Numbered from the stretch's first letter, positions 43,562 through 52,666 are shown. The stretch is DNA of 64,000 nucleotides from Ignavibacteria bacterium (GCA_016704345.1 JADJAH010000017.1:1-64000); one strand, 5' to 3'. Notes: a model not told the origin generated them from the sequence alone. Made by a program: numbers and translations.

Positions 43562-43965
43562 CGGACACAAAGATTAAGAAATCTGCTGATGAACTTGCGC
43601 AAGACAGAACTAATCTCGCTTACGAGAGAACTGCTCTTGCAAACGACCGGACACTAATGGCATGGATAAGAACTGCAATCTCATTAACATCATTCGGTTT
43701 CACAATTTATAAGTTCTTTGAAGAGATTGTGAAAAGTGAGAACATCATTGTGAAGCATTCGTTTTTTTCTCCACGGATCGTAGGAATGATACTGATAGGT
43801 ATAGGATTCTTCGGATTACTGTTCGGATATATTCAGTATAAGTCAGACATGAAGAGATTGAACAGTGTGTATGAGGGAATACCTAAGTCACTCACTGCTC
43901 TTTTTGCAATGATGTTCCTAATGCTAACGCTTATGCTTTTTCTGGCAGCATTGTTTAGGCAATAA
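43558..43965 (+). CDS. DUF202 (YidH-like) membrane protein
   Basis: The 135-residue protein carries LAQDRTNLAYERTALANDRTLMAWIRTAISLTSFGFTIYKFF, the DUF202 signature of a repeated E/D-R-T amphipathic segment followed by a first membrane helix. Helices two (IVGMILIGIGFFGLLFGYIQY) and three (LTALFAMMFLMLTLMLFLAALF) complete it. DUF202 proteins are small inner-membrane proteins of unknown role. Its ATG overlaps the previous stop by four bases. Confidence 0.9.
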   Translation: MTDTKIKKSADELAQDRTNLAYERTALANDRTLMAWIRTAISLTSFGFTIYKFFEEIVKSENIIVKHSFFSPRIVGMILIGIGFFGLLFGYIQYKSDMKRLNSVYEGIPKSLTALFAMMFLMLTLMLFLAALFRQ

Positions 43966-44014
43966 ATAGAAAGTAGTGTAACTAAAAATCAATCAAAAAC
44001 AAAAAACCAAAAAA

Positions 44015-44710
44015 ATGAAAAACATTCTTACTGCTTTTTTTGTAATAGTTGTATTAGCACTTTCCGTTGGAGAGTCTAACGCACAGTGGAGAGCAAATCT
44101 TTATGGAGGATATGGATTTGATGACAACATTGAAGTAAGGACAGACAATGGTGCATACTTTAACGGCGACATAAAAGGAACTGCCTTCTGGGGCGGCGGC
44201 TTTGAATATGTACTTCAAAGAAACTACGGAATTGAATTGCTTTACATGAGGGAAGACACCGATGTGGAGATCAAGTACACATACAACGCCAGTCTTAGAG
44301 ATACCGGTTATACCCCGGGACTTGGAGCAAACTTTATCATGCTCGCAGGTAACGGATACACACAGATTCCGAATTCACCATTGGAACTCTTTGGAAGCAT
44401 TATGTTTGGTATGGGAATTTTTGATAACAAAGATCCACTTCCTTCAGCAACGGAAACATCTACTACTGAATTCGCTTATGGATTCAGAGCAGGTACAAAC
44501 ATCTGGTTCTCAAACTCAGTTGGAATCAAAATCATGGGACAGCTATTATCTGCAGCTCAAGCATTCGGCAGCGGCTTTTATGTCGGCACCGGCGGTGTCA
44601 GCGCAGGTGTGAATCCGGAATCTTCAATGCTTCAGTTCGGAGTTGGAGGCGGTTTGACATTCAAGTTTGGCGCTACAAAGACCAAAAAGATGAAAGCACC
44701 AAGAATGTAA
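44015..44710 (+). CDS. Outer-membrane beta-barrel protein, unknown function
   Basis: The 231-residue protein has a signal peptide (MKNILTAFFVIVVLALSVGESNAQ) and alternating beta strands rich in Gly, Tyr and Phe (WRANLYGGYGFDDNIEV ... FWGGGFEYVLQRNYGIELLYMRE ... SMLQFGVGGGLTFKF). The pattern suits an eight-strand barrel of the OmpA/OmpW size class. A short basic tail (GATKTKKMKAPRM) follows the last strand. No specific family is recognised. It lies 28 bases before the formylglycine-generating enzyme gene on the same strand. Confidence 0.75.
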   Translation: MKNILTAFFVIVVLALSVGESNAQWRANLYGGYGFDDNIEVRTDNGAYFNGDIKGTAFWGGGFEYVLQRNYGIELLYMREDTDVEIKYTYNASLRDTGYTPGLGANFIMLAGNGYTQIPNSPLELFGSIMFGMGIFDNKDPLPSATETSTTEFAYGFRAGTNIWFSNSVGIKIMGQLLSAAQAFGSGFYVGTGGVSAGVNPESSMLQFGVGGGLTFKFGATKTKKMKAPRM

Positions 44711-44738
44711 TTCCAGTTTCAACATATTACAAAAGATA

Positions 44739-45719
44739 ATGTCGTCAACAGAGAACAACATATTAGGAAACGAAACAACAGGGATGACTCCACCATCCGA
44801 GAATATGATTTGGATTCCCGGGGGTTCATTCATGATGGGTTCAAACAACCATTACGAAGAAGAAGCACCCGCACACAAAGTAACTGTTGACGGGTTCTGG
44901 ATGGATAAGTATGAACTGACCAATGCGGAGTTCAAAAAATTTGTTGACGAGACAAGCTATATAACTTTCTGCGAGAAGCCCCCGAATCCCAACGATTATC
45001 CGGGGGCTCTTCCGGAAATGCTGGTTCCTGCATCAGTGGTTTTTCTTAAGCCCGATCATGCTGTCAGCAGAGACAATGTTTACAATTGGTGGACATATAT
45101 TCCCGGCGCAAACTGGAAACATCCTTTCGGTCCTGATTCATCAATAGAAGGCAAAGAAAATTATCCTGCAGTTCAACTTGTGTATGAAGATGTTGAAGCT
45201 TATGCAAAATGGGCGGGCAAGGAGATTCCGACTGAAGCTGAATGGGAATTTGCCGCTCGCGGCGGACTCGAAGAAAAAGAATATGCATGGGGAGATGAGA
45301 TGTATCCGGATGAAAAAGCAATGGCAAATACATGGCAGGGCGAGTTTCCTTACGAGAATACCTTAGCCGACGGCTATGAACTGATCGCGCCTGTTGGAAG
45401 TTATCCGCCAAACGGTTACGGGCTTTATGATATCATAGGCAATGTCTGGGAATGGACCTCTGACTGGTATCAGCAGCATAACAAGTTCAAGAACAGTTGC
45501 TGTTCTGAAATCAATCCGAGAATTGAATCAAAAGAATTCAGCTTCGACCCAAGAACGCCGGATGTACTGATACCGAGAAAAGTAATGAAAGGCGGATCAT
45601 ATCTTTGTGCTCCGAGCTATTGCAGAAGATACAGACCGGCTGCAAGAATGGCTCAGCCGATAGACACTTCAACGTGCCATCTTGGATGCAGGCTGATTGT
45701 GAGACCCGGCAAAAAATAG
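44739..45719 (+). CDS. Formylglycine-generating enzyme (sulfatase-modifying, SUMF1-type)
   Basis: This enzyme converts a cysteine in sulfatases to C-alpha-formylglycine using oxygen and copper. The 326-residue protein has IWIPGGSFMMGSN near residue 27, the VDGFWMDKYELTNAEFKKFV block, PTEAEWEFAARGG, GNVWEWTSDWY, and GGSYLCAPSYCRRYRPAARM. Cys290 and Cys295 have the same spacing as the catalytic pair of human FGE, so it should be active rather than a mere FGE-like domain. It has no signal peptide, so it acts in the cytoplasm. Two sulfatases with modifiable cysteines lie downstream (46201 and 55187), and they are its obvious clients. Confidence 0.93.
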   Translation: MSSTENNILGNETTGMTPPSENMIWIPGGSFMMGSNNHYEEEAPAHKVTVDGFWMDKYELTNAEFKKFVDETSYITFCEKPPNPNDYPGALPEMLVPASVVFLKPDHAVSRDNVYNWWTYIPGANWKHPFGPDSSIEGKENYPAVQLVYEDVEAYAKWAGKEIPTEAEWEFAARGGLEEKEYAWGDEMYPDEKAMANTWQGEFPYENTLADGYELIAPVGSYPPNGYGLYDIIGNVWEWTSDWYQQHNKFKNSCCSEINPRIESKEFSFDPRTPDVLIPRKVMKGGSYLCAPSYCRRYRPAARMAQPIDTSTCHLGCRLIVRPGKK

Positions 45720-46200
45720 CTGCGCTGATTCACAAATATATTTGTCCAAAATTCTTCTTGCCTTTTACCTCTTTAGCAACTGAACTTTTCTTTATAGCTT
45801 TCGAAATTTATATTTCTTTGTGCAAAGAATATTGACTTTGTGTTCCATAACTCATCGGTATTCTTTTCAGATTGGTCACCAATATTTTCTCAAACACAGT
45901 ACGAAGAGTTTAGCAATTTTTGAATTGCTGATTCAGTTAGCTGTCATCGGTATGAAATGATAATTGAATTTCCTTCTATTAAACTAAGTCACAAAGCCGC
46001 AAACTATTCCGAACAAATTATGTTTGAAAGGTTTGTTAATACAGACAAGAATACTTAATTTTGCCTTCCCAAATAGAGTCATTGAAAATGAAAGTTTTTT
46101 TGACCCGGTCGCTGTTTTTATCGTTACGTTGTTTTATGATTCCGAATTACTTTCTTTAGATTTCTTTCTAAGTACTTAAATAACAAATCAACAATAAAAC
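45720..46200. other. Intergenic leader of the first sulfatase gene
   Basis: No gene or repeat is seen. The stretch is AT-rich and ends in a good promoter candidate at 46032-46063, listed separately. Confidence 0.55.
46032..46063 (+). promoter_or_regulatory. Bacteroidota-type promoter candidate for the first sulfatase gene
   Basis: TTTG at 46032-46035 and TAATTTTG at 46056-46063 are separated by 20 bases. This matches the -33 TTTG / -7 TAnnTTTG promoter known from Bacteroidota. It lies about 140 bases upstream of the sulfatase ATG, leaving a leader with no visible hairpin. Assignment is by motif only. Confidence 0.45.
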
Positions 46201-47745
46201 ATGGCAAAAGCAAAAGGTAACAAGAAGCCGAACATCCTCATTATCTGGGGAGATGACATCGGACAGACAAACCTGAGCTGTTACAGCAAGGGTCTTATGG
46301 GTTACAGGACTCCAAACATAGATCGTATCGCGGCTGAAGGAGCGATCTGCACAGACTATTACGGCGAGCAGAGTTGTACTGCCGGAAGATCAGCGTTTAT
46401 TACCGGTCAGTGTACTTACAGAACCGGACTCTCCAAAGTAGGTATGCCGGCAGCGCCGCAGGGGCTTATGGCAAGAGACGTAACTATAGCTCAGATGCTG
46501 AAAAGCTTAGGCTACAAGACAGGTCAATTCGGAAAGAATCACCTTGGCGACAGAAATGAATTTCTTCCGACGGTTCATGGCTTTGATGAATTCTACGGCA
46601 ATCTCTATCACCTTAACGCAGAAGAAGAACCGGAGCATGAAGACTATCCAAACGCGGAAGACTTTCCCAACTTCAAAAAGAACTTCGGACCGAGAGGTGT
46701 GCTACATTGCTATGCAACAGACAAAGACGACAAGACTGTTGATCCGAGATTCGGCAAAGTAGGAAAGCAAAAGATCGAAGACACCGGAGCACTCACCAAG
46801 AAGAGAATGGAAACCATTGATGATGAGACATGCAAAGCTGCAAAGGATTTCATAAAGAGAGCACATAAGGAAGATGAGCCGTTCTTCTGTTGGTTCAACA
46901 CAACTCACATGCATGCTATTACACACGTCAAGCCAAAGAGCAAAGGTCAGGCAGGAAGATGGCAGTCAGAGTATCACGACACAATGATCGATCACGACAA
47001 GCATGTCGGCGAGATGCTTGATCTAATTGACGAACTGGGACTTGCCGAAGATACATTTGTAATGTACAGTACAGATAACGGACCGCACATGAATACCTGG
47101 CCCGACGCAGCAATGACTCCTTTCAGGAATGAGAAGAATTCAAACTGGGAAGGCGCATTCAGAGTGCCCGCGATGTTCAGATGGACCGGACACATTAAGC
47201 CGGGAACAGAAAAGAACGGCATCATGAGTCATCTTGATATGTTCCCAACCATTCTCTCAATTGCGGGAGATTCTGATGTAGTAGAAAAACTGAAGAAGGG
47301 GTTGAATGTCAATGGGACGAAATTCAAAGTTCATCTCGACGGATATGATCAAAGCGCATACCTGACCGGGCAGAGTGACAAGAGTCCACGGGAGGGATTC
47401 ACTTATTTCAGTGACGAAGGAGACATAGTAGGACTTAGATTTGATAACTGGAAAGCAGTCTTCATGGAACAAAGAGCTCAGGGAACATTGCAGATATGGC
47501 TAGAGCCGTTTGTAAAATTACGCGCCCCGAAATTGTTTAATCTAAGGACCGATCCTTACGAGAGGGCTGATACTACATCAAACACTTATTTTGATTGGTA
47601 CTTCAAAAGAGCGGGCTTTATTCTCGGCGCGGCTCAGAAATTAGTTGGTGACTTCATGGCAACATTCAAAGAATTTCCGCCGAGCCAGAAACCCGGAAGC
47701 TTTACGATTGAGCAAGCCGATGCGATGATGACGCGGTCATTATGA
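46201..47745 (+). CDS. Type I sulfatase (arylsulfatase family) with CTAGR motif
   Basis: The enzyme hydrolyses sulfate esters. The 514-residue protein begins with the metal-binding ILIIWGDDIGQTNLSCYS (Asp18, Asp19). The active-site motif is SCTAGRSAFITGQ with Cys59, a C-x-A-x-R variant of the usual C-x-P-x-R; both forms are known FGE or anSME targets. Other active-site parts are FGKNHLGD, FNTTHMHAITH and YSTDNGPHMN. There is no signal peptide, so it should be cytoplasmic with the FGE. The substrate is unknown. It ends in a terminator that overlaps the stop codon. Confidence 0.92.
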   Translation: MAKAKGNKKPNILIIWGDDIGQTNLSCYSKGLMGYRTPNIDRIAAEGAICTDYYGEQSCTAGRSAFITGQCTYRTGLSKVGMPAAPQGLMARDVTIAQMLKSLGYKTGQFGKNHLGDRNEFLPTVHGFDEFYGNLYHLNAEEEPEHEDYPNAEDFPNFKKNFGPRGVLHCYATDKDDKTVDPRFGKVGKQKIEDTGALTKKRMETIDDETCKAAKDFIKRAHKEDEPFFCWFNTTHMHAITHVKPKSKGQAGRWQSEYHDTMIDHDKHVGEMLDLIDELGLAEDTFVMYSTDNGPHMNTWPDAAMTPFRNEKNSNWEGAFRVPAMFRWTGHIKPGTEKNGIMSHLDMFPTILSIAGDSDVVEKLKKGLNVNGTKFKVHLDGYDQSAYLTGQSDKSPREGFTYFSDEGDIVGLRFDNWKAVFMEQRAQGTLQIWLEPFVKLRAPKLFNLRTDPYERADTTSNTYFDWYFKRAGFILGAAQKLVGDFMATFKEFPPSQKPGSFTIEQADAMMTRSL

Positions 47746-47766
47746 TACTCTGACCGGCTTTTTTTA
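47734..47766 (+). terminator. Rho-independent terminator overlapping the sulfatase stop
   Basis: CGGTCA (47734-47739) pairs with TGACCG (47751-47756) over an 11-base loop that includes the TGA stop. GC then TTTTTTT follows. The stem is short but the T-run is strong. Confidence 0.65.
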
Positions 47767-47861
47767 CAATTATTCTGAAGTGGAAGTTGAACAGTATATC
47801 ATTTGAAAATTGTCAGGATTAATTTGCAGCACTTTCAAACGCAAATTGATCTGTAAACAAA

Positions 47862-48791
47862 ATGCGAATTATGAGCAAACCATCACACAAGACTTCAACA
47901 ATTTCAATCATTGTATTTTTTTCAATATTCATGATGCATGCATCTGCTAAATCTCAGGAGATTGAACCAAGAGCTTATTCCAATCTTCCCGAAGGATCTA
48001 ACTTTGCCGTGCTCAACTACAGTTTCACGAACGGCAACATTATCAGTGATCCCGCTGCACCGATAAAGGAACTTGAACTTTCCGCAAACAATATCGTGTC
48101 AGGATACATGAGGACCTTCAGTCTGTTTGGAAAACTCGCGAGGGTACAGTTAACGATTCCTTACACTTTTCTTAGCGGCACTGCCAAACTTGCCGGGAAG
48201 GATACAACAGGAACAAGAGCCGGATTATCTGACTCAAGAATAAGATTCGGAATAAACTTCATTGGATCACCGGCATTGAATATGAAAGAATTCTTGAAGT
48301 ATAAGGATGAAACAATTGTTGGTGCAAGTGTAATAATTTCAATGCCTACAGGACAATATTTTGAGGATCGGCTGATTAATCTTGGCACAAATCGCTGGGG
48401 ATTCAAACCTGAGATAGGGATTTCAAGAAGGTTCGGAAATTTTTACAGTGAGCTGTATGCCGGAATATGGTTCTATACTGCTAATACAGAATATCTTAAA
48501 ACAAATGAAGTAACTACCGATCCCCTGCTTGCTGCACAGGGACATTTGAACTATGTCTTTCCAAATACTATGTGGCTTGGAGTGAGTCTGGGTTACGCAA
48601 GCGGCGGTGAAACAAATGTAAACGGCAAGCCTTCCGATACAAAGCAAGACAACTGGAGATTGGGCGCAACATTCTCATCACCGCTCAGCAGACATCTTTC
48701 TGTAAAACTTCAGTATCATGCAGGAGCAGTTGTAAGAAGAGGTTCTGACTTTGATTTGTACAGTGCAACTCTCCAATACTTCTGGTTATGA
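47862..48791 (+). CDS. Outer-membrane protein, MetA-pathway/phenol-degradation 'transporter' family
   Basis: The 309-residue protein has a signal peptide (SIIVFFSIFMMHASAKSQ) after a short basic start; ATG 47871 is an alternative. It then shows the family opening EIEPRAYSNLPEGSNFAVLNYSFTNGN and later SGYMRTFSLFGKLARVQLTIPYT, GASVIISMPTGQYFEDRLINLGTNRWGFKPEIGISRRFGNFYSELYAG and GVSLGYASGGETNVNG. This is Phenol_MetA_deg (PF13557-like), a beta-barrel group often encoded near catabolic genes. It may let sulfated or aromatic compounds cross the outer membrane. It lies between the sulfatase and HAD phosphatase genes on the same strand. Confidence 0.82.
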   Translation: MRIMSKPSHKTSTISIIVFFSIFMMHASAKSQEIEPRAYSNLPEGSNFAVLNYSFTNGNIISDPAAPIKELELSANNIVSGYMRTFSLFGKLARVQLTIPYTFLSGTAKLAGKDTTGTRAGLSDSRIRFGINFIGSPALNMKEFLKYKDETIVGASVIISMPTGQYFEDRLINLGTNRWGFKPEIGISRRFGNFYSELYAGIWFYTANTEYLKTNEVTTDPLLAAQGHLNYVFPNTMWLGVSLGYASGGETNVNGKPSDTKQDNWRLGATFSSPLSRHLSVKLQYHAGAVVRRGSDFDLYSATLQYFWL

Positions 48792-48908
48792 GTTCAGAAT
48801 AGGCAAGTTTGGATTTACATCTACCAAACTCAAAGTCTTTCGATGTTCATTCGCTGTAATCAATTTCAATTTTACTCAATCAAAAAGTTAATCACACTAA
48901 ACACTAAA

Positions 48909-49823
48909 ATGAAAGAAGACATCTTAAAATCCTGGAACGATTCTACTGCCAGAAAATCAATCATTGAATTTGTAAAGAATGTAACAACAGAAGGAAGCAC
49001 TGATTTCGTACCGATAAAAGACAGAGTCGCGACTTTTGATAATGACGGAACCCTTTGGTGCGAACAGCCTTTGCAGGTTCAGTTTTTCTATGTCATAGAC
49101 AGGATAAAAGTGATTGCCGAATCAAATCCTGAAATGAAAGACACACAACCCTTCAAGGCATTCCTTGAGCAGGATCTTAAGACTATCTCAACCTTCACAA
49201 AGCAGCAATTGATGGAATTTCTCTTTACCGCAATGGGTGAGAAGACTCCGGAAGAACTTGCTTCTGCAGTGAAGAATTGGTTTGAAACTGCAAGGAATCC
49301 TAAGTTCAATTTCTCTTACTATGATTGTGCATTCAAACCGCAGCTGGAGCTGCTCGACTACCTGAGGGCAAACGATTTCAAAGTTTTCATCGTATCGGGC
49401 GGAGGGATTGAATTCATGAGAGTGATCTCCGAGAAAATATATGGAATTCCGACAGATTGTGTTATCGGCTCTAGTGTAAAGACGGAAATAGTAATGAACG
49501 GAACTGTTCCTGTTATAAACAGGCTGAAGGAGCTCGCAAACTTCGACGATCGCGAGGAAAAAGTTCTTAACATTCATCTTCATATTGGCAAACGCCCGAT
49601 ACTTGCATTCGGAAATTCAGATGGTGACTTAGCCATGCTTCGTTACACACTTGCAGGAAACGGAAAGAGACTTGCGCTTCTTCTTCATCATGATGATGCT
49701 GAAAGAGAAGTTGCCTATGATCGTGATTTCAAAATAAGTCCGTTGAATGAGGCGCTTGATGTTGCCGCAGCCGAAGGGATTCAGGTGGTAAGCATGAAGA
49801 ATGACTGGACAAGAGTCTTCTAA
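48909..49823 (+). CDS. HAD-superfamily phosphatase
   Basis: From ATG 48909 (MKEDILKSWNDSTARKSIIEFV) the protein has HAD motif I FDNDGTLWCEQPLQVQFF with the nucleophilic Asp, a helical cap, motif II VFIVSGGGIEFM, and motifs III/IV ILAFGNSDGDLAMLRYT. The opening DNDGTLW and the PSP-like core suggest a phosphoserine-phosphatase-type hydrolase; the substrate is unknown. An upstream in-frame ATG at 48843 adds 22 residues without recognisable features. No signal peptide. It follows the sulfatase and transporter genes and may be co-transcribed with the latter. Confidence 0.83.
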   Translation: MKEDILKSWNDSTARKSIIEFVKNVTTEGSTDFVPIKDRVATFDNDGTLWCEQPLQVQFFYVIDRIKVIAESNPEMKDTQPFKAFLEQDLKTISTFTKQQLMEFLFTAMGEKTPEELASAVKNWFETARNPKFNFSYYDCAFKPQLELLDYLRANDFKVFIVSGGGIEFMRVISEKIYGIPTDCVIGSSVKTEIVMNGTVPVINRLKELANFDDREEKVLNIHLHIGKRPILAFGNSDGDLAMLRYTLAGNGKRLALLLHHDDAEREVAYDRDFKISPLNEALDVAAAEGIQVVSMKNDWTRVF

Positions 49824-50242
49824 GCCGAAAAGGAAATATGATTGCAGACACTAAACATAAATAGATTCTGATTCACAAATGTTATCAACTTAGTGTGAAA
49901 TTCTAGCTAAAATTCCCGCCAGATGCGCCGCGTCTTCTGCTCCCGCCATGATCACTTTAAGTTACGTTTTTCTCTGTGTAACTCTGTGAAATCTCCGTGC
50001 TACTCTGTGTAAAGTGCTCTTTAAAATGTTTGATTAATCGTGTCAATAATATTATCGTAAATGATAATTCGATTCACAAATTCAAAAATCTTTCCAATGT
50101 TTTGAACTCAAGAGTATTGGATCACTTTGAGTTAATGACTAATATGCCACCTAAAAATTGCAGGCACTTGAATTTCTTAGAGTTCCAATGCAATCAATTC
50201 TAAAAACGTAATTCAAACCAAAAAATCGGAAAGGAAAATTTT
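49824..50242. other. Intergenic stretch with CTCTGTG repeats
   Basis: Between 49965 and 50015 the sequence repeats the words CTCTGTGTAACTCTGTGAAATCTCCGTG and CTACTCTGTGTAAAG, an imperfect repeat of a kind I recall as dispersed in FCB-group genomes. A 68-codon open frame at 49997-50203 crosses it but has no signal, family or coding-like composition. The rest is blank. Confidence 0.5.
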
Positions 50243-50662
50243 ATGCGCAAAGTAATTTCTTCAACTGCATTAATTTCATTGGCAGTTTTCATATTGTCAG
50301 GATGTTCAGGAAGCAAAGATGTAGCTCCAAGTGTAACAGGATTGGTTTCAAAGGAACTTGGCATGACAAAGTCGCAGACAGAAGCCGGCATGGGAGCACT
50401 AATGATGATGTCCAAGGACAAGCTGTCACCTGAAGATTTCACAAAGCTAGCCAAAGACATTCCGGGAGCAAATAGTATGATGAAGAAGGCAACAGACCTC
50501 GGGGCAATTCCCGGATCAATGGGTTCAACAGCAGATATACTTCAGCTGCTATCGAAACTCGGTGTCAGCCCTGTTACTGCTGCAAAATTTATCCCTACGG
50601 TTCTTAATGTTACGAAGGAACTTGGCGGTGGTGCATTCGGATTGCTTTCAAAAGTTTTCTAA
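50243..50662 (+). CDS. DUF2780-like lipoprotein
   Basis: The 139-residue protein has a lipobox (AVFILSGCSGSKD), so it is lipid-anchored. The mature part is a helical DUF2780 (VcgC/VcgE) domain: VTGLVSKELGMTKSQTEAGMGALMMMSKDKLSPEDFTKLAKDIPG, then LGVSPVTAAKFIPTVLNVTKELGG. The function of this family is unknown. A terminator-like hairpin lies about 130 bases downstream. Confidence 0.82.
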   Translation: MRKVISSTALISLAVFILSGCSGSKDVAPSVTGLVSKELGMTKSQTEAGMGALMMMSKDKLSPEDFTKLAKDIPGANSMMKKATDLGAIPGSMGSTADILQLLSKLGVSPVTAAKFIPTVLNVTKELGGGAFGLLSKVF

Positions 50663-51025
50663 AGATTCTGTTTCATCTATCTCTTAGTTTCAATTAGTTG
50701 TGGTTTACTACTTGCAGAAAAGTGACTGAGTTAAGAGTCATTTTTTCAATTCCTGCAAATTAGAATTTCAATAAGAGCTCTCGTATTTCTAACTAGCCCG
50801 GTTTGATCATTCAATCCGGGCTTTTAATTTTTTAAAGGTCAACTGCTTTTAAATAATTCAGACTCATACTATTTCATGTTAGTTAGCATGGCAATCAAGA
50901 TTATTCTGTGCCGTATCAAAGATAATACCAGAGTTACAACTTCGTTGTATAAACAATTGAAGTGAATTATTTTAGAACAATCAATATTAGTTAATCACTT
51001 AATTTCACCCGCAATTTTATAAGTT
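50663..51025. other. Intergenic stretch with a terminator
   Basis: Apart from the terminator at 50795-50832 it holds AT-rich sequence without a gene. The last 100 bases probably include the promoter for the outer-membrane protein gene at 51026. Confidence 0.55.
50795..50832 (+). terminator. Rho-independent terminator
   Basis: AGCCCGG (50795-50801) pairs with CCGGGCT (50816-50822), extended by TT/AA pairs after one mismatch. TTTTAATTTTTT follows. It is the first good terminator after the DUF2780-like gene. Confidence 0.7.
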
Positions 51026-51649
51026 ATGCATAGTACTCTTTTGGCAATGATTGCTCTGTTGATTTTCCAATGTCAGACGTATGCATTTAACCCAACAAAG
51101 TCCGATCTAAAATCACACGGAATGAAAAGTTTAAGTGATACACTTCAATCCCGGGAATGGGCCCTGCAGTTCGCGGTCTCTGATTTACTGGACATTAAGA
51201 ACATTGCGGGGCAGATTAATTTAAAGAAGCACTTTTCAATTAAGTTTGCACTGAGGTTAGGACTAAATGTTACTTTCAAATATGTTGAGAACGAAGGCAG
51301 CAAATCTTTTTCACGAACAGACCTGGGCACAAATCTTCTTGTTCAATATTATGTCACACCGAAGAAGAAATTTAATTTCTATGCATTAGGAGGGATTCAA
51401 TTTAAGTACGCGAAATATGACAATGCAATTTCGAATGACGGTAATCCCGACGAGTTGTACAATTATGGTATTGGGTTGGGAATGGGTGTGGAGTACTTTG
51501 CATTTGAAGCATTGAGCTTGTTCTCGGAATACGGGGCTGTTATATCTTATTCAAGGCAGATTCAGATTAATGAAAATTCAGACGAGTCTCATGAAAGTGT
51601 AGTCTTCGAAGATGCTCCGCTAAGTTTTGGTATTTCCTTCCACTTCTGA
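51026..51649 (+). CDS. Outer-membrane beta-barrel protein, unknown function
   Basis: The 207-residue protein has a signal peptide (MHSTLLAMIALLIFQCQTYA) followed by about eight amphipathic beta strands (WALQFAVSDLLDIKNIAGQ, FSIKFALRLGLNVTFKYV, TDLGTNLLVQYYV, FNFYALGGIQFKYAKYD, YNYGIGLGMGVEYFAF, LSLFSEYGAVISYS) and an aromatic C terminus (LSFGISFHF). This fits a small eight-strand barrel. No specific family is recognised. Convergent with the MBL hydrolase gene, 28 bases apart. Confidence 0.75.
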   Translation: MHSTLLAMIALLIFQCQTYAFNPTKSDLKSHGMKSLSDTLQSREWALQFAVSDLLDIKNIAGQINLKKHFSIKFALRLGLNVTFKYVENEGSKSFSRTDLGTNLLVQYYVTPKKKFNFYALGGIQFKYAKYDNAISNDGNPDELYNYGIGLGMGVEYFAFEALSLFSEYGAVISYSRQIQINENSDESHESVVFEDAPLSFGISFHF

Positions 51650-51677
51650 ATTGGTTCCGGATTTTTTCAGTGCAGGA

Positions 51678-52646
51678 TCAATTTTCTTTAACCAATTCAT
51701 CTTTTACTTCTAACTGCTCACCTATTTTCAGAACTCTGACATGCTTTTTATATTTGTCGTTCGTGAGAAGCATTCTCTCAAGAACGGGATATTGTTTATT
51801 CGGATCTGTGAATGTTCCGTAATGAACCGGGAAGATCAGTTTCGAATCTGTGTCATCAAGTATGCTCAGAATTCCCTTTGGCATTAAATGATGTCCGCCC
51901 TGATTTATCTCATCACAATCATTGCAATAAATAATCGGAACAACTGCAAGATCAATTTCATATTTCGAACCCAGGTACTTGAAGAATTTTTCATCGTAAG
52001 ATGTGTCACCGGCAAAGTAAACCGTAACGTCTTTGTATTTTATTATATAGCCTGAATAGCCGTCCTTCTGCCAAAGCTTTCCGTCAAGTCCGTATCTGCC
52101 GCCCCAGTGATTTGCGGCAACGGAAGTGATCTCAACACCGTCTATGATCTTTGTCTCCCCAGTATAACTTTTCGACATTCCGTCCCACATTTCAAATCTG
52201 TGATACTTCATGTTATAGTCAGGGAGATAGTTTTCAACTCCTTCCGGAAAAGCAAGCGCACTGCCGGGGAATCTCTCTTCTATCTTACCGAGTGACCCAA
52301 GGTCAAGATGATCCATATGTGAGTGTGAAATCAGGACAATATCACATTGCTCAAGATTGTCCAGATCTATTCCCGGTTCCATATAACGCCTCAAAACTTG
52401 CGCGACGTTGTTGCTGAAAAGCGGATCGGTGATTATGACTTTGTCGTATATCTGCAGCAGGACTGTTGCATGTCCAACCCAGGTTGCAGAGAGCCTTACA
52501 TTCTCATTGATCGGATCGCTGATCTTATTTTTTACAACGAAAGGATCGGACATACTCCTTTCAAAGTTGTCCGCAACGTCTTTAACAGATTGACATGAAG
52601 AAAATGAAAGAGCGGCAGTTATTACTGCCAAAAGAAGATATCTCAA
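51678..52646 (-). CDS. MBL-fold metal-dependent hydrolase, exported lipoprotein (UlaG/NAPE-PLD-like)
   Basis: The 322-residue protein has a lipobox (LSFSSCQSV) at the N terminus and the MBL motif SHSHMDHLDLGSLG. Further ligands appear in ANHWGGRYG, YFAGDTSYDEKFF and FPVHYGTF, and GGHHLMPKG is also seen. The opening VRLSATWVGHATVLLQIYDKVIITDPLFSNN matches UlaG- and NAPE-PLD-like hydrolases, which act on phosphodiester or lactone bonds. The substrate is unknown. The start appears to be TTG at 52646; no ATG fits the signal. It follows the ABM gene 20 bases downstream on the same strand. Confidence 0.85.
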   Translation of the reverse strand: MRYLLLAVITAALSFSSCQSVKDVADNFERSMSDPFVVKNKISDPINENVRLSATWVGHATVLLQIYDKVIITDPLFSNNVAQVLRRYMEPGIDLDNLEQCDIVLISHSHMDHLDLGSLGKIEERFPGSALAFPEGVENYLPDYNMKYHRFEMWDGMSKSYTGETKIIDGVEITSVAANHWGGRYGLDGKLWQKDGYSGYIIKYKDVTVYFAGDTSYDEKFFKYLGSKYEIDLAVVPIIYCNDCDEINQGGHHLMPKGILSILDDTDSKLIFPVHYGTFTDPNKQYPVLERMLLTNDKYKKHVRVLKIGEQLEVKDELVKEN

Positions 52647-52666
52647 CTAATTGATTTGATTTCTGA

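Noticed and set aside
49997..50203. 68-codon frame MLLCVKCSLKCL...
   Set aside because: It overlaps the CTCTGTG repeat, has no signal or family resemblance, and its frame ends at random relative to the next gene.
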